Shown: positions 8,274 through 17,179 of the stretch, piece after piece | How the letters are laid out: each line of letters opens with the position of its first letter | How positions within the stretch are numbered: the stretch's first letter is position 1 | From: 66-474 sp044464225 | Lineage (GTDB): Bacteria > Pseudomonadota > Gammaproteobacteria > Xanthomonadales > Rhodanobacteraceae | Direction of reading: 5' to 3' | DNA length: 64,000 nt | Assembly: GCA_044464225.1 (NCBI GenBank) | Contig: JBIQLN010000004.1 | Location: forward strand, 1 to 64,000 | Position numbers and translations under genes: made by a program | Notes under the pieces: generated by a model | Database searches by the model: none | What the model was told of the DNA's origin: nothing | Seen by the model: the letters and a program-made list of their open reading frames with translations, nothing else

Positions 8274-10508
8274 TCAATACAAATCCACGGGATCGACATC
8301 GATCGACCAGCGCAAGCCGCGTGGTTGCGGCAAGGCTTGCAGCTGCGGCAGCCATGCCGCAAGGGCCTGGCGCAATATCGGGCGTTGCAAGGACTCCAGC
8401 AACAATTGCGCGCGGCGTCGCCCTGCGCGCAGGGGCATCGGCGCCGCGAGCGGGCCGTTGATCCGTACGACGGAATCGTGGTGCCTGGGGTCGGCGCGCT
8501 CGAGAGCCGCGACGCGCGCAATGGCCTCGCGCGCAGCGGCCATGAATCCATCCAGTGCGTCGCGTCGCGCGCATTCGGCGCGCAGCAGCGCCATGTGTGC
8601 GAACGGCGGCAATCCGGAGGCAAGCCGATCGCCGAGCTCCAGCGCCGCCGCCGCGTCGTAGCCGCCCTTGAGCAAGGTCACGAGCAACGGGTGTCCGGGT
8701 TCGTGGGTCTGCAGCCATACCGCACCGGGCTTGTCGGCGCGCCCTGCGCGGCCGGCCACCTGCACGATCAATTGCGCCAACCGTTCCCCGGCATGGAAAT
8801 CGACGCTGTGCAAGCCTTCATCCACGCCCACGATCGCGACCGTGGTGAGATTCGGCAGGTCATGGCCCTTCGCGAGGATCTGCGTGCCGACCAGGATCGC
8901 GGGCCTGCCCTCCGCCAGTTTGTCGAAAATTTTCGCGAACGCATCGCGCCGGCGGGTACTCTCGCGGTCGATGCGCAAGACGGGAATGCCGGGATGGCGC
9001 GCGGCGAGGACTTCCTCCAGCCGCTCGGTGCCCTGGCCTTGCGGAATCAGCGCATCGGCATGGCAAGCCGGACAGGTCTCTGGCGCGCGTTCACTGTGCC
9101 CGCAATGATGGCAAAGCAGTTGCCGTCGTCCGCGGTACAGCGTCAGCGGCTTTTCGCAACGCGGGCACGCCGCATGCCAGCCACACGCATGGCAAAGCAG
9201 CACCGGCGCGTAGCCGCGGCGGTTCTTGAAAACCAGCGCCTGTTCACCACGCGCGACGCAAGCGTCCAGCGCATCCAGCAACGCGGGCGACAAGCCATGC
9301 GCGAGTTTCAGCCCGCGCAAATCCAGCACGTGCACGGGCGATGGCGATCGCGCATGGGCTCGATGGTGCAGGCGCAGACGCGCGTAGCGCCCGCCTTCCA
9401 CGTTCGCCAGCGTCTCCAGCGAAGGCGTGGCGCTGCCCAGCACGATCGGCACGCCCAACGATTGCGCGCGCATCAACGCGAAGTCCCGCGCGTGGTAGCG
9501 GAAGCCTTCCTGTTGCTTGTACGAGGCGTCATGTTCCTCGTCCACAACGATCAGGCCCGGCTTTGGCAACGGTGCAAATGCGGCCGAGCGCGTGCCCAGC
9601 ACGATGTCGGCGTCGCCGGACCGCGCGTCCAGCCATGCGCGTGCGCGTTCGCCGTCGGCGAGATTGGAATGCAGTACTGCGATCCGCGCGTCGAAGCGCG
9701 CCCGCAACCGGCGCAGCGCTTGCGGTACCAGCCCGATCTCCGGCACCAGCCACAACGCTTGTCGCCCTTGCTGCAGGATCCGCCCGGTGAGCCGCAGGTA
9801 GATTTCGGTTTTCCCGCTGCCGGTGACGCCCTGCAACACGAAGGGGTGGAAACCATCGCCGGCGGACAGCACGCTTGCGAGTGCGTCGGCTTGCTCGTCG
9901 TTCAGTACCGGTGTGGCGCCATCGCGCAGTTGCGGCGGGTGCGCGTGAAGCTGCGTGCGCTCGATCAGTCCCGCCGCGGCAAGGCGCCGGGCCCCCGCGC
10001 GCCAGCCCGGCAGCAGGGTGTCGAGTTCGCTGGCGGACAGTGCTGCGTCCGTCAGCGTTTCCAGCAATGCGGCTGAACCGCCCCGTCGGCTGCGCGCATC
10101 GCGCGCCGCGATACCGGCTGCGGTCAGTCGCCACGCTTCCTCGGCAAAATCGGAGGGTGCGCGGCCTTCGCGCAGTCCCAACGGCAAGGCGCCGAAGATG
10201 ACTTCGCCGATGGCGCCGCACCAATAGTCCGCGGCGCGGCGCAGGTTCGAAAGCAGTTCCGGGTCGAACAGGGGCTCGTGATCCAGCACCGCATCGATGG
10301 CCTTGAGCCGTTGCCCGGCGGCATCGGCTTCCTTCCCGACCTCGACCACGACGCCGATGCGTTTCGCGCGGCCAAAGGGAACCCGCACCCGCGATCCCGC
10401 CCGGGCGATCGAGGACCCCGACAAGTAACTGAACGTCTGCGGCAGCGGCACCGGCAGCGCCACGCGCACGATGGCGGCGGAAGGATCCGGTCGTGATGAT
10501 TCGGTCAT
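8274..10508 (-). CDS. priA: primosomal helicase PriA
   Basis: 3'-to-5' superfamily 2 helicase that recognises stalled or D-loop forks and reloads the replisome. It has 744 residues. An N-terminal 3'BD/winged-helix region (1-200) is followed by Walker A GVTGSGKTE near residue 228, the DEEH box (IVVDEEHDASYKQ) near 325 and the GSATPSLE motif. A zinc-binding insertion has paired cysteines (CHACGWHAACPRC, CHHCG, CPACHAD) about 447-490. C-terminal helicase motifs include GTQILAKGHDLPN and QVAGRAGRADKPG. The ATG start overlaps no neighbour. DnaA-box-like sites lie about 70 bp upstream of its start. Confidence 0.97.
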   Translation of the reverse strand: MTESSRPDPSAAIVRVALPVPLPQTFSYLSGSSIARAGSRVRVPFGRAKRIGVVVEVGKEADAAGQRLKAIDAVLDHEPLFDPELLSNLRRAADYWCGAIGEVIFGALPLGLREGRAPSDFAEEAWRLTAAGIAARDARSRRGGSAALLETLTDAALSASELDTLLPGWRAGARRLAAAGLIERTQLHAHPPQLRDGATPVLNDEQADALASVLSAGDGFHPFVLQGVTGSGKTEIYLRLTGRILQQGRQALWLVPEIGLVPQALRRLRARFDARIAVLHSNLADGERARAWLDARSGDADIVLGTRSAAFAPLPKPGLIVVDEEHDASYKQQEGFRYHARDFALMRAQSLGVPIVLGSATPSLETLANVEGGRYARLRLHHRAHARSPSPVHVLDLRGLKLAHGLSPALLDALDACVARGEQALVFKNRRGYAPVLLCHACGWHAACPRCEKPLTLYRGRRQLLCHHCGHSERAPETCPACHADALIPQGQGTERLEEVLAARHPGIPVLRIDRESTRRRDAFAKIFDKLAEGRPAILVGTQILAKGHDLPNLTTVAIVGVDEGLHSVDFHAGERLAQLIVQVAGRAGRADKPGAVWLQTHEPGHPLLVTLLKGGYDAAAALELGDRLASGLPPFAHMALLRAECARRDALDGFMAAAREAIARVAALERADPRHHDSVVRINGPLAAPMPLRAGRRRAQLLLESLQRPILRQALAAWLPQLQALPQPRGLRWSIDVDPVDLY

Positions 10509-10839
10509 GACTTACCGGCGCTTGCTGTCATCGCGTGCAGGAATAGCGGGTAAACCGGTGACGCATTGGCAATTTTTTTCTTATCCACAAACGCTGTGGA
10601 TAAGGTTGTGGAACACCAGCGGGCAAGCGCCGCCAAGGCTCGCCGGATCGGCCCGGCGCACGGGTTGGCGATTTTTTCGACAACTCTATTTTCGCGTTTG
10701 CTTTCAATGAGATAAGGTTGGCGTCGAGGTGAAAATCGGGTGGATGCAGCCCGCCACCTCCGTCCGCGAAGACGATTTTGCCGCTGTGCACAACGAGCGC
10801 CGGAGCCTTGTCGGCACCGCTTGTGCGACTGAAGTTTCC
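10509..10839. other. intergenic region upstream of priA
   Basis: 331 bp between the DUF3667 gene and priA, both leftward. It is more AT-rich than its surroundings, with T runs at 10572-10580 and about 10671-10677 flanking a GC-rich centre. Apart from the inverted DnaA boxes I see no convincing gene. A minus-strand 87-codon frame at 10528-10791 has no ribosome-binding site or recognisable content. Confidence 0.5.
10581..10603. promoter_or_regulatory. inverted pair of consensus DnaA boxes upstream of priA
   Basis: TTATCCACA at 10581-10589 and TGTGGATAA at 10595-10603, a perfect inverted pair separated by 5 bp; each matches the E. coli DnaA box consensus exactly. A third, weaker box (TGTGGAACA, minus strand TGTTCCACA) lies at 10607-10615. 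A T-rich tract adjoins at 10572-10580. No dnaA, dnaN, mnmG or rpmH is nearby, so this is unlikely to be oriC; DnaA-dependent control of priA is the simpler inference. Confidence 0.6.
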
Positions 10840-11913
10840 TCATGCGCCCGTCAGGCTGAGCAGCACGGCGCATACCCAGCCGAACCCCATCATGATCAGG
10901 TAGCAGAAGCCGATCGACCAATATTTCAGGTTGGTCATGAACCAGCCTTGCCGGTACACGCGCTTTTGCATCAGCCACAGGTAGACGAATACCCAGATCC
11001 ATGCGGCCGCGCTGGCCAGGTAAAGCGGAATCTTGAGCCAGCCGGCATGCGGCAGCAGCGCGTGGCGCAACGCGGCCAGGCCGACCAGCACCAGCATCGA
11101 CAGCATCAGGAAGGCGTGGCTGTGCATCGCCACGATCAGGTGTTCCATGTACAGCCGCTTCTTGAAGATGTAGAAAATCTTCAAGAGCAGCGCAAACAGC
11201 GGCAGCAGCAGGAACAACACCGTCGGCGCGGCGGAAAACAGTCCCAGCGTGAACTTGCGGCGGGCATCCTGCTGCTCGGCGAAGCTGCCCTCGTTCATCG
11301 CGTGCAATTGCTGCTGGGCGTTGCCGATCGAGTCGTTCAGCCAGTCCACCACCACGCCCGGCAACCATGCCACTTTGAGCGGCTTGGTCTCCCGGTTCCA
11401 GAACACTTTGTCGTTGATCACGATGTTGCCGTGGGAGAAAGCGCCATCGTCGGACGAAACCGGTGCAGCCGGCGTTTTCGGGGTTCGTGTCACCGAAACG
11501 TTTGGACCGCTCGGTCCCACGGACACCTGCACGGCTTCTTTCGGCAAACTGGTGAAGCCGGAGCGCACGGTCAGCTGGATCGCGAAGAACGCCACGATCG
11601 CGAGGAAGAACACCAGCCTGAACGGCGTGACGTAACGCGCGCGCTTCCCCTCGAAGTAATCCAGCGTGAGTTTGCCGGGTCGCAGGTACAATGGCGCGAT
11701 CGTGCGGAACAGCCGCTCGTCGACGTTCAGCACGCTGTCGGCGACGTCGGACATGACGCTGCCGAAATGGCGCACCAGCCCCTGGATCGGCTGGCCGCAC
11801 GCGTAGCAATATCTGCCGTACAGCGGCGCACCGCAGTTCTCGCACTTGCCGGTCGAGGGCACCGGCGGCGATGCTGCGGGTTCGGCGGCTGGCGTCGTCG
11901 TTTCGTGTGACAT
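10840..11913 (-). CDS. DUF3667 family zinc-ribbon membrane protein
   Basis: 357 residues, function unknown. The N-terminus after a Pro/Ala-rich stretch has a four-cysteine zinc ribbon (CENCGAPLYGRYCYACGQ, about residues 24-41), the hallmark of DUF3667 proteins. Then comes a conserved amphipathic part (DVADSVLNVDERLFRTIAPL). A hydrophobic helix lies near 100-118, and four further membrane helices occupy about 225-350. The middle contains a soluble, probably periplasmic, segment. I take ATG 11913 (GGAAAG 9 nt upstream) over the TTG at 11928. It is divergent from norM with only 14 bp between starts, so promoters must lie inside the neighbouring coding sequences or overlap. The role in lipid or membrane homeostasis sometimes suggested for such proteins is not shown here. 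Confidence 0.7.
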   Translation of the reverse strand: MSHETTTPAAEPAASPPVPSTGKCENCGAPLYGRYCYACGQPIQGLVRHFGSVMSDVADSVLNVDERLFRTIAPLYLRPGKLTLDYFEGKRARYVTPFRLVFFLAIVAFFAIQLTVRSGFTSLPKEAVQVSVGPSGPNVSVTRTPKTPAAPVSSDDGAFSHGNIVINDKVFWNRETKPLKVAWLPGVVVDWLNDSIGNAQQQLHAMNEGSFAEQQDARRKFTLGLFSAAPTVLFLLLPLFALLLKIFYIFKKRLYMEHLIVAMHSHAFLMLSMLVLVGLAALRHALLPHAGWLKIPLYLASAAAWIWVFVYLWLMQKRVYRQGWFMTNLKYWSIGFCYLIMMGFGWVCAVLLSLTGA

Positions 11914-11927
11914 CGGGTCTTTCCGCA

Positions 11928-13319
11928 ATGCCCCAGATTCTAGCCTTGGATCGCGCGCGTTTCGCGCGCGAGCTGCGCGCGACGATCAAGCTGGCGCTGC
12001 CGCTGATCGCCGGGCAACTGTCCGCCGTCGGGATGAGTGCCGTGGACGTGGCGCTGGCCGGCCATTACAACGCGCACACGCTGGCCGCGGTCGCAGTGGG
12101 CGCCAACGTGTGGGTGCTGGGTCTGGTGAGCGCGGTCGGGGTGATGATGGCCTTGTCGCCATCGGTCGCGCAATTGGACGGCGCCGGCCGGCAGCGCGAC
12201 ATCGGGCCACTGTTCCGGCAGGCGTTGTGGCTGGCGGCGGCCCTGTCGGTGCTGCTGTGGTTCGGTGCGCGCCATTCGAGCCCGTTGCTGGACTTGATCG
12301 GCGTCGATCCGACACTCACCGATGACGTGCAGGCATTCCTGCACGCGTTGAGCTGGGGTGCGCCGGGCCTGTGCGGCTATTTCGCGCTGCGAGGCCTGTG
12401 CGAGGGGTCGAGCTGGACGCGCCCCACGATGATGTTCGGCATGTTCGGTCTCGCGGTGCTGGTGCCGCTGGACTGGATCATGATCTACGGCAAGTTCGGC
12501 TTCCCCGCCATGGGCGCCGAAGGCGCGGGCATTGCCAATGCGCTGGCGCTGTGGCTGCAACTGCTGACATTTTTCGCCTACCTCAGGTTCGGCAAGCGTT
12601 TCCGGGGTCTGGACCTGTTCGCGCGGATGGAGCGCCCCGACTGGCATGCGATCCGGCACCTCCTGTGGATCGGCGTGCCGATGGCGGTGACGCTGCTGAT
12701 GGAAGCGGGGCTGTTCGTGATATCCGCCCTGCTGATCAGCCGCCTCGGCACGATCGCGATCGATGGCCACCAGATCGCGATCAATGTCGCATCGGTCACC
12801 TTCATGTTGCCGTTGGGGTTGGCGCTGGCGGTGACGGTGCGGGTGGGCAACGCCGCCGGGCGCGGCGACGCGCACGCGGTGCGCTATGCGGGCTTCACCG
12901 GCATCGCCCTGACGCTGGCGACGCAGGCGGTGTCGGCCACCCTGATGCTGGCGATTCCGCATGCGATCGCGCACATCTATTCGGGCGATCCACGGGTGAT
13001 CGCGCTGGCCGCGCAACTCCTGATCCTGGCCGGCATCTTCCAGTTTTCCGACGGCATCCAGGTGGTGGCGAATGGTGCGCTGCGCGGCCTGAAGGACACC
13101 CGCATGCCGATGCTGATCACCGCCGTCGCGTACTGGGTGGTCGGCATGCCGACCGGGGCGTGGCTGGCGTTCGGAGCCGGCTATGGCGTGCGTGGCATGT
13201 GGGTGGGGCTGATCGCCGGCCTGACCGCGGCGGCAGTGTTGCTGGCGGCGCGCTGGACGGTGCAGACGCGCGACGACCGCTGGCGGAGGTTTGCCGTCGC
13301 ATCGTCGCCGGTCGAGTGA
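11928..13319 (+). CDS. norM: MATE family multidrug/cation antiporter (NorM-like)
   Basis: Inner-membrane exporter that uses Na+ or H+ gradients to expel cationic drugs and dyes. It has 463 residues with twelve hydrophobic segments in two six-helix bundles, the normal MATE size. Characteristic pieces are LALPLIAGQLSAVGMSAVDV in helix 1, GHYNAHTLAAVAVGANVWV, and in the second half RVGNAAGRGD and GALRGLKDTRMPM. The start is ATG 11928; the longer frame from 11871 would overlap the divergent DUF3667 gene. The Shine-Dalgarno is weak. The exact substrate cannot be told from sequence. Confidence 0.9.
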   Translation: MPQILALDRARFARELRATIKLALPLIAGQLSAVGMSAVDVALAGHYNAHTLAAVAVGANVWVLGLVSAVGVMMALSPSVAQLDGAGRQRDIGPLFRQALWLAAALSVLLWFGARHSSPLLDLIGVDPTLTDDVQAFLHALSWGAPGLCGYFALRGLCEGSSWTRPTMMFGMFGLAVLVPLDWIMIYGKFGFPAMGAEGAGIANALALWLQLLTFFAYLRFGKRFRGLDLFARMERPDWHAIRHLLWIGVPMAVTLLMEAGLFVISALLISRLGTIAIDGHQIAINVASVTFMLPLGLALAVTVRVGNAAGRGDAHAVRYAGFTGIALTLATQAVSATLMLAIPHAIAHIYSGDPRVIALAAQLLILAGIFQFSDGIQVVANGALRGLKDTRMPMLITAVAYWVVGMPTGAWLAFGAGYGVRGMWVGLIAGLTAAAVLLAARWTVQTRDDRWRRFAVASSPVE

Positions 13320-13407
13320 CGATCGGATCGCCGCGGACCTCGCGTGACGCGAACCATCCACGCGGCTACGCTTGCACGACCGTTACACCCATTCGGGAAC
13401 CGCCGCC

Positions 13408-15252
13408 ATGAACAATCCACCACGCCGCGGCTTCGCGGGCTTCATGCGTGCGCTCGGGCGCGGCATCAACCTCGCGCGCCTGGTGATCATCAACGTGGTG
13501 TTCTTCGGCATCCTGTTCCTGGTCCTGGGGTTGATGTTTCGTGGCGCGCCCAAGGTCGGGCCGGATACGGTGCTGTTGCTGAAGCCCGAAGGCCAACTGG
13601 TCGAACAGTTCAGCGTCGATGCGCTGGCGCGTGCGGCGGCGCGCGCGTCGGGGCAGCCGGTGGGGCAGGTGCGGGTGCGCGACCTGGTCGCGGCCATCGA
13701 TCACGCGGCGCACGATGCGCGGATCACCCGCATCCTGATCGACCCGTCCAACCTGCAGTTCGGCGGGATGGGCGCGCTGGAGGAAGTCGGCGCGGCGCTG
13801 GATCGTTTCCGCGCGTCGGGCAAGCCGGTGGTGGCGTGGGGCACGCAATTCGACCAGATGCAGTACCTGCTCGCCGCGCACGCCAACGAAGTGCTGCTCG
13901 ATCCCGCGGGTTCCATTTCGGTCAACGGGCTGTCCGACTACCGCAGCTACTACAAGGGCCTGCTGGACAAGCTCGGCATCACTGCCCACCTGTTCCGGGT
14001 CGGTCAATTCAAGTCGGCGGCGGAACCCTTCATCCTTGAAGGACCGTCGCCTGCCTCGCTGGAAGCCGACAGGTACTGGATGGGCGGGTTATGGAATACC
14101 TGGCTCGACGAAGTCGGCCGGCTGCGTCACGTCGATCCCGCCGCGCTCGGCCGGCAGATCGACAACCTGCCGCGCGAAATTCCGGCGGTTGGCGGCGATG
14201 TCGCGCAGCTCGCGCTGAAGCTGCATTGGGTGGATGGCCTCGCCACGCGCGAGGATGTCGTGCGGATGATGCAGAAGCATGGCGTGGCGACCGCCAATGG
14301 CACCGGGTTCCGTGCGGTCGATCTCGGTCAATACCTGCCGCAGACGGTGGATCCCGGACTCGGCAAACCGCAGGTCGCGGTGATCGTGGCCGAGGGCGAC
14401 ATCGTGGCCGGACGGCAGGCAGCAGGCAAGATCGGCGGTGAATCCACGGCGGCGCTGATCCGCGCGGCGCGCGCCGACCGCAATGTGCGGGCGATCGTGC
14501 TGCGCGTCGATTCGCCCGGCGGCGAAGCGTTCGCTGCCGAGCAGATTCGTCGGGAAGTGGTGCTGGCCGAAAAAGCGGGCAAGCCGGTCATCGTGTCGAT
14601 GGGCGACCTGGCCGCAAGCGGCGGTTACTGGATCTCGATGAACGCCAACCGCATTTTTGCCGAGCCCGACACCATCACCGGTTCCATCGGCATTTTCGGC
14701 TTGTATTTCACCGCGTCCGATGGACTGGCCAAGCTCGGCATCAACACGGCCGGCCAGGGCACCACGCCGCTCGCGGGGGCGATGGATCCGCGCCGTCCAC
14801 TGGATCCCGCATTGGGCGCGATGATCCAGAGCACGATCGACCGCGGCTACCGCCGGTTCGTCGGCAACGTCGCCGATGCGCGCGGCAAGAGCTATGCCGA
14901 GATCGATGCGATCGCCCAGGGGCGGGTGTGGTCCGGTGCGCAGGCGCTGCAACGGGGACTGGTCGATGAGCTGGGCGGGCTGCACGATGCGATCGCCTAT
15001 GCCGCGAAGGATGCCAAGATCGGCAACAATTTCGCGGTGCGCTATTTCCAGCCGCCGGTCAGCCTCTGGCAGCGTTTCCTGCTCGGGGTCGGCGACAGTG
15101 CCTCGGCGCGCGTGCTCACCGCGATGGGCCTGGACCTTCCAAAGGCATGGTTGGTCGCGGCACCGAAACTGTTGCCGGAATTGTCATGGCTGCAGCACGC
15201 GGTGCCCGGCAAGCCGATGCAATACGCGTATTGTTTCTGCCGATTGCAGTAA
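13408..15252 (+). CDS. sppA: signal peptide peptidase SppA, 67K type
   Basis: Membrane-anchored serine protease that degrades cleaved signal peptides in the periplasm. It has 614 residues, the long tandem-domain form. One N-terminal membrane helix (about 22-45) is followed by an N-terminal half carrying the general-base Lys (VGQFKSAAEPF, near 205). The C-terminal half has the substrate motif RVDSPGGEAFAAEQIR and the nucleophile Ser in GDLAASGGYWIS (near 408). The start ATG 13408 leaves a normal short cytoplasmic N-terminus. It stands alone between norM and the cys operon. Confidence 0.95.
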   Translation: MNNPPRRGFAGFMRALGRGINLARLVIINVVFFGILFLVLGLMFRGAPKVGPDTVLLLKPEGQLVEQFSVDALARAAARASGQPVGQVRVRDLVAAIDHAAHDARITRILIDPSNLQFGGMGALEEVGAALDRFRASGKPVVAWGTQFDQMQYLLAAHANEVLLDPAGSISVNGLSDYRSYYKGLLDKLGITAHLFRVGQFKSAAEPFILEGPSPASLEADRYWMGGLWNTWLDEVGRLRHVDPAALGRQIDNLPREIPAVGGDVAQLALKLHWVDGLATREDVVRMMQKHGVATANGTGFRAVDLGQYLPQTVDPGLGKPQVAVIVAEGDIVAGRQAAGKIGGESTAALIRAARADRNVRAIVLRVDSPGGEAFAAEQIRREVVLAEKAGKPVIVSMGDLAASGGYWISMNANRIFAEPDTITGSIGIFGLYFTASDGLAKLGINTAGQGTTPLAGAMDPRRPLDPALGAMIQSTIDRGYRRFVGNVADARGKSYAEIDAIAQGRVWSGAQALQRGLVDELGGLHDAIAYAAKDAKIGNNFAVRYFQPPVSLWQRFLLGVGDSASARVLTAMGLDLPKAWLVAAPKLLPELSWLQHAVPGKPMQYAYCFCRLQ

Positions 15253-15269
15253 CCGCGACCGGTCGCAAA

Positions 15270-15290
15270 CTTATGCGAGGGCCGGCATAA
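15270..15290 (+). promoter_or_regulatory. inverted repeat upstream of cysJ, candidate CysB-type operator
   Basis: TTATGC - 8 bp - GCATAA at 15271-15290, in the 118-bp gap before cysJIH. The extended half-site CTTATGCG (15270-15277) recurs exactly, reversed, at 22869-22876 before cysG. A shared site in front of two sulfite-reduction loci is what a cys regulator such as CysB would give; binding is inference. Confidence 0.4.
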
Positions 15291-15370
15291 CGGCATGGCG
15301 AGCGCTCCTTTCCGTTAAGTGGCCCGGGCGGCGTACGTTGACGGTTCCGTTGCCGCACGTCGTGTCGGTC

Positions 15371-17179
15371 ATGTCCCAAACCGCGAGCCTTCCACGGTTG
15401 CCGTTGCCCCGGGAACGGGTACAGCATCTCGATCTGTTGACCCGCGGACTGGACACCGCAAGCCTGTGGTGGCTGTCGGGTTACGCGGCGGGTCTGGCGG
15501 CCCGGGCGGCCCCGGCATCGGATGCGTCGCCGGATGCGCGCGCGGCGACGGAACCTGCAAGCGTGGCACGCATCACGATCGTGTACGGCAGCCAGACCGG
15601 CAATGCCCGCCGCGTTGCGGAACGCCTCTGGCGGCAGGTCGAGGGCGCGGGTTTCAGCACGCGGCTGCTACGCGCCGATGCCTATCCCGTCCGCGAATTG
15701 GCGCAGGAGCGCCTGCTGTATGTCGTCATCAGCACGCAGGGCGATGGCGACCCACCGGACGATGCGCGCGGTTTCATCGATTTCCTGACCGGCCGCCGCG
15801 CGCCGAAGCTCGAAGCGCTGTCCTTCGCGGTGCTGGGACTCGGGGATTCGAGCTATCCGCAATTCTGCGTGACCGGCCGCAAGATCGACGAGCGGCTTGC
15901 CGAACTCGGTGCCACGCGGCTGTTCGCATTCGGCGAGGCAGATGTCGATATCGACACCGTCGCGGAACCGTGGGCGCAGAACGCATTGATGCACGCGCGG
16001 AACGTGCTGACGGCCGCCGCGCCAGCGACCAACGTCACGCCGCTGCGACCCCACGTGGACCCGGCAGCCTGGTCGGCATCGCGGCCGTTCAAGGCCGAGG
16101 TGCTCGCCAACCAGCGGATCACCGCCGAGGGCAGCGGCAAGGACGTGCGTCACATCGAGATCGACATGGCGGCGTCGGGCATCGATTACGAACCCGGTGA
16201 TGCGCTGGGCGTGGTGCCGCGCAATCCCGAACCGCTGGTCGAAGCGGTGCTGGATGCATTGCATCTGGATGGTGATGCGTCCATCGCGCACGCCCACGCC
16301 ACGCATGCGTTGCGCGAATGGCTGGCTTCGAAACGCGAACTCACGCGCCTCGGCCGTCCGTTCGTGGCGGCGCTGGCCGAGCGCAGCGGCGATGCCGGTC
16401 TGCATTCGCTGCTGCAACCGGAAAACGCCGAGGCGCTGCGCGCCGTGCTCAACGAACGCCAGCCGATCGACTTGCTGCAACGCCATCCCGTGGAATGGAC
16501 CGGCGATGCATTGGTCGCGGCGTTGCGACCGTTGACGCCGCGCTTGTATTCGATCGCCTCCAGCCCTGCGGCGGTCGACGACGAAGTGCATCTCACCGTT
16601 GCGCACGTCGAGTACGAAACGCGCGCCGGCATACGCTGGGGCGCGGCCTCGCACTGGCTGTCCTCGCGTGGCGAAGGCGAAACGATCGAGGTCTATCTCG
16701 AATCCAACGAGCGTTTCCGCCTGCCTGTCGATGCCGATCGGGACATCATCATGATCGGGCCCGGCACCGGCGTGGCGCCATTCCGTGCGTTCGTGCAGCA
16801 TCGCGCCGCGGCCGGCTCGCGCGGCCGCAACTGGCTGTTGTTCGGCAACCCGCATTTCCGCAGCGACTTCCTGTACCAGACCGAATGGCAGGCGGCGCTG
16901 AAGGACGGAACGCTGCACCGGATGGACGTCGCGTTCTCGCGCGACCAGGCCGACAAGGTCTACGTGCAGCATCGCCTGCTCGAGCAAGGCCGTGGCGTGT
17001 TCGACTGGCTCGAAAACGGCGCGCACCTGTATGTGTGTGGCGCGATATCGATGGCGCGCGATGTGGAGGACACGCTGCGCGCACTCGTGATGGAACACGG
17101 CGCCCGCGATGCCGAGGCCGCCGATGCCTACGTCGCGAAGCTTCGCGACGCGCGCCGCTACGCCCGGGACGTCTACTGA
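15371..17179 (+). CDS. cysJ: sulfite reductase (NADPH) flavoprotein alpha subunit
   Basis: Passes electrons from NADPH through FAD and FMN to the CysI hemoprotein for six-electron reduction of sulfite to sulfide. It has 602 residues (E. coli 599). The FMN flavodoxin domain is about 75-215, with ITIVYGSQTGNARRVAE and VLGLGDSSYPQFC. The connecting/FAD domain is about 235-450, with RLYSIASSP. The NADPH domain contains IMIGPGTGVAPFRAFVQ and LYVCGAISMARDVE and ends in the canonical RYARDVY. I chose ATG 15371 because the conserved start MSQ..LPLP begins there, although the frame stays open far upstream. It overlaps cysI by one base (TGATG). Confidence 0.97.
   Translation: MSQTASLPRLPLPRERVQHLDLLTRGLDTASLWWLSGYAAGLAARAAPASDASPDARAATEPASVARITIVYGSQTGNARRVAERLWRQVEGAGFSTRLLRADAYPVRELAQERLLYVVISTQGDGDPPDDARGFIDFLTGRRAPKLEALSFAVLGLGDSSYPQFCVTGRKIDERLAELGATRLFAFGEADVDIDTVAEPWAQNALMHARNVLTAAAPATNVTPLRPHVDPAAWSASRPFKAEVLANQRITAEGSGKDVRHIEIDMAASGIDYEPGDALGVVPRNPEPLVEAVLDALHLDGDASIAHAHATHALREWLASKRELTRLGRPFVAALAERSGDAGLHSLLQPENAEALRAVLNERQPIDLLQRHPVEWTGDALVAALRPLTPRLYSIASSPAAVDDEVHLTVAHVEYETRAGIRWGAASHWLSSRGEGETIEVYLESNERFRLPVDADRDIIMIGPGTGVAPFRAFVQHRAAAGSRGRNWLLFGNPHFRSDFLYQTEWQAALKDGTLHRMDVAFSRDQADKVYVQHRLLEQGRGVFDWLENGAHLYVCGAISMARDVEDTLRALVMEHGARDAEAADAYVAKLRDARRYARDVY

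Noticed and set aside
10581..10603. Chromosomal origin (oriC)
   Set aside because: Only two or three boxes, and none of the usual neighbours dnaA, dnaN, mnmG or rpmH; a regulatory site is more likely.
10528..10791. Small minus-strand ORF upstream of priA
   Set aside because: No ribosome-binding site, unusual composition, and it overlaps the DnaA-box region.
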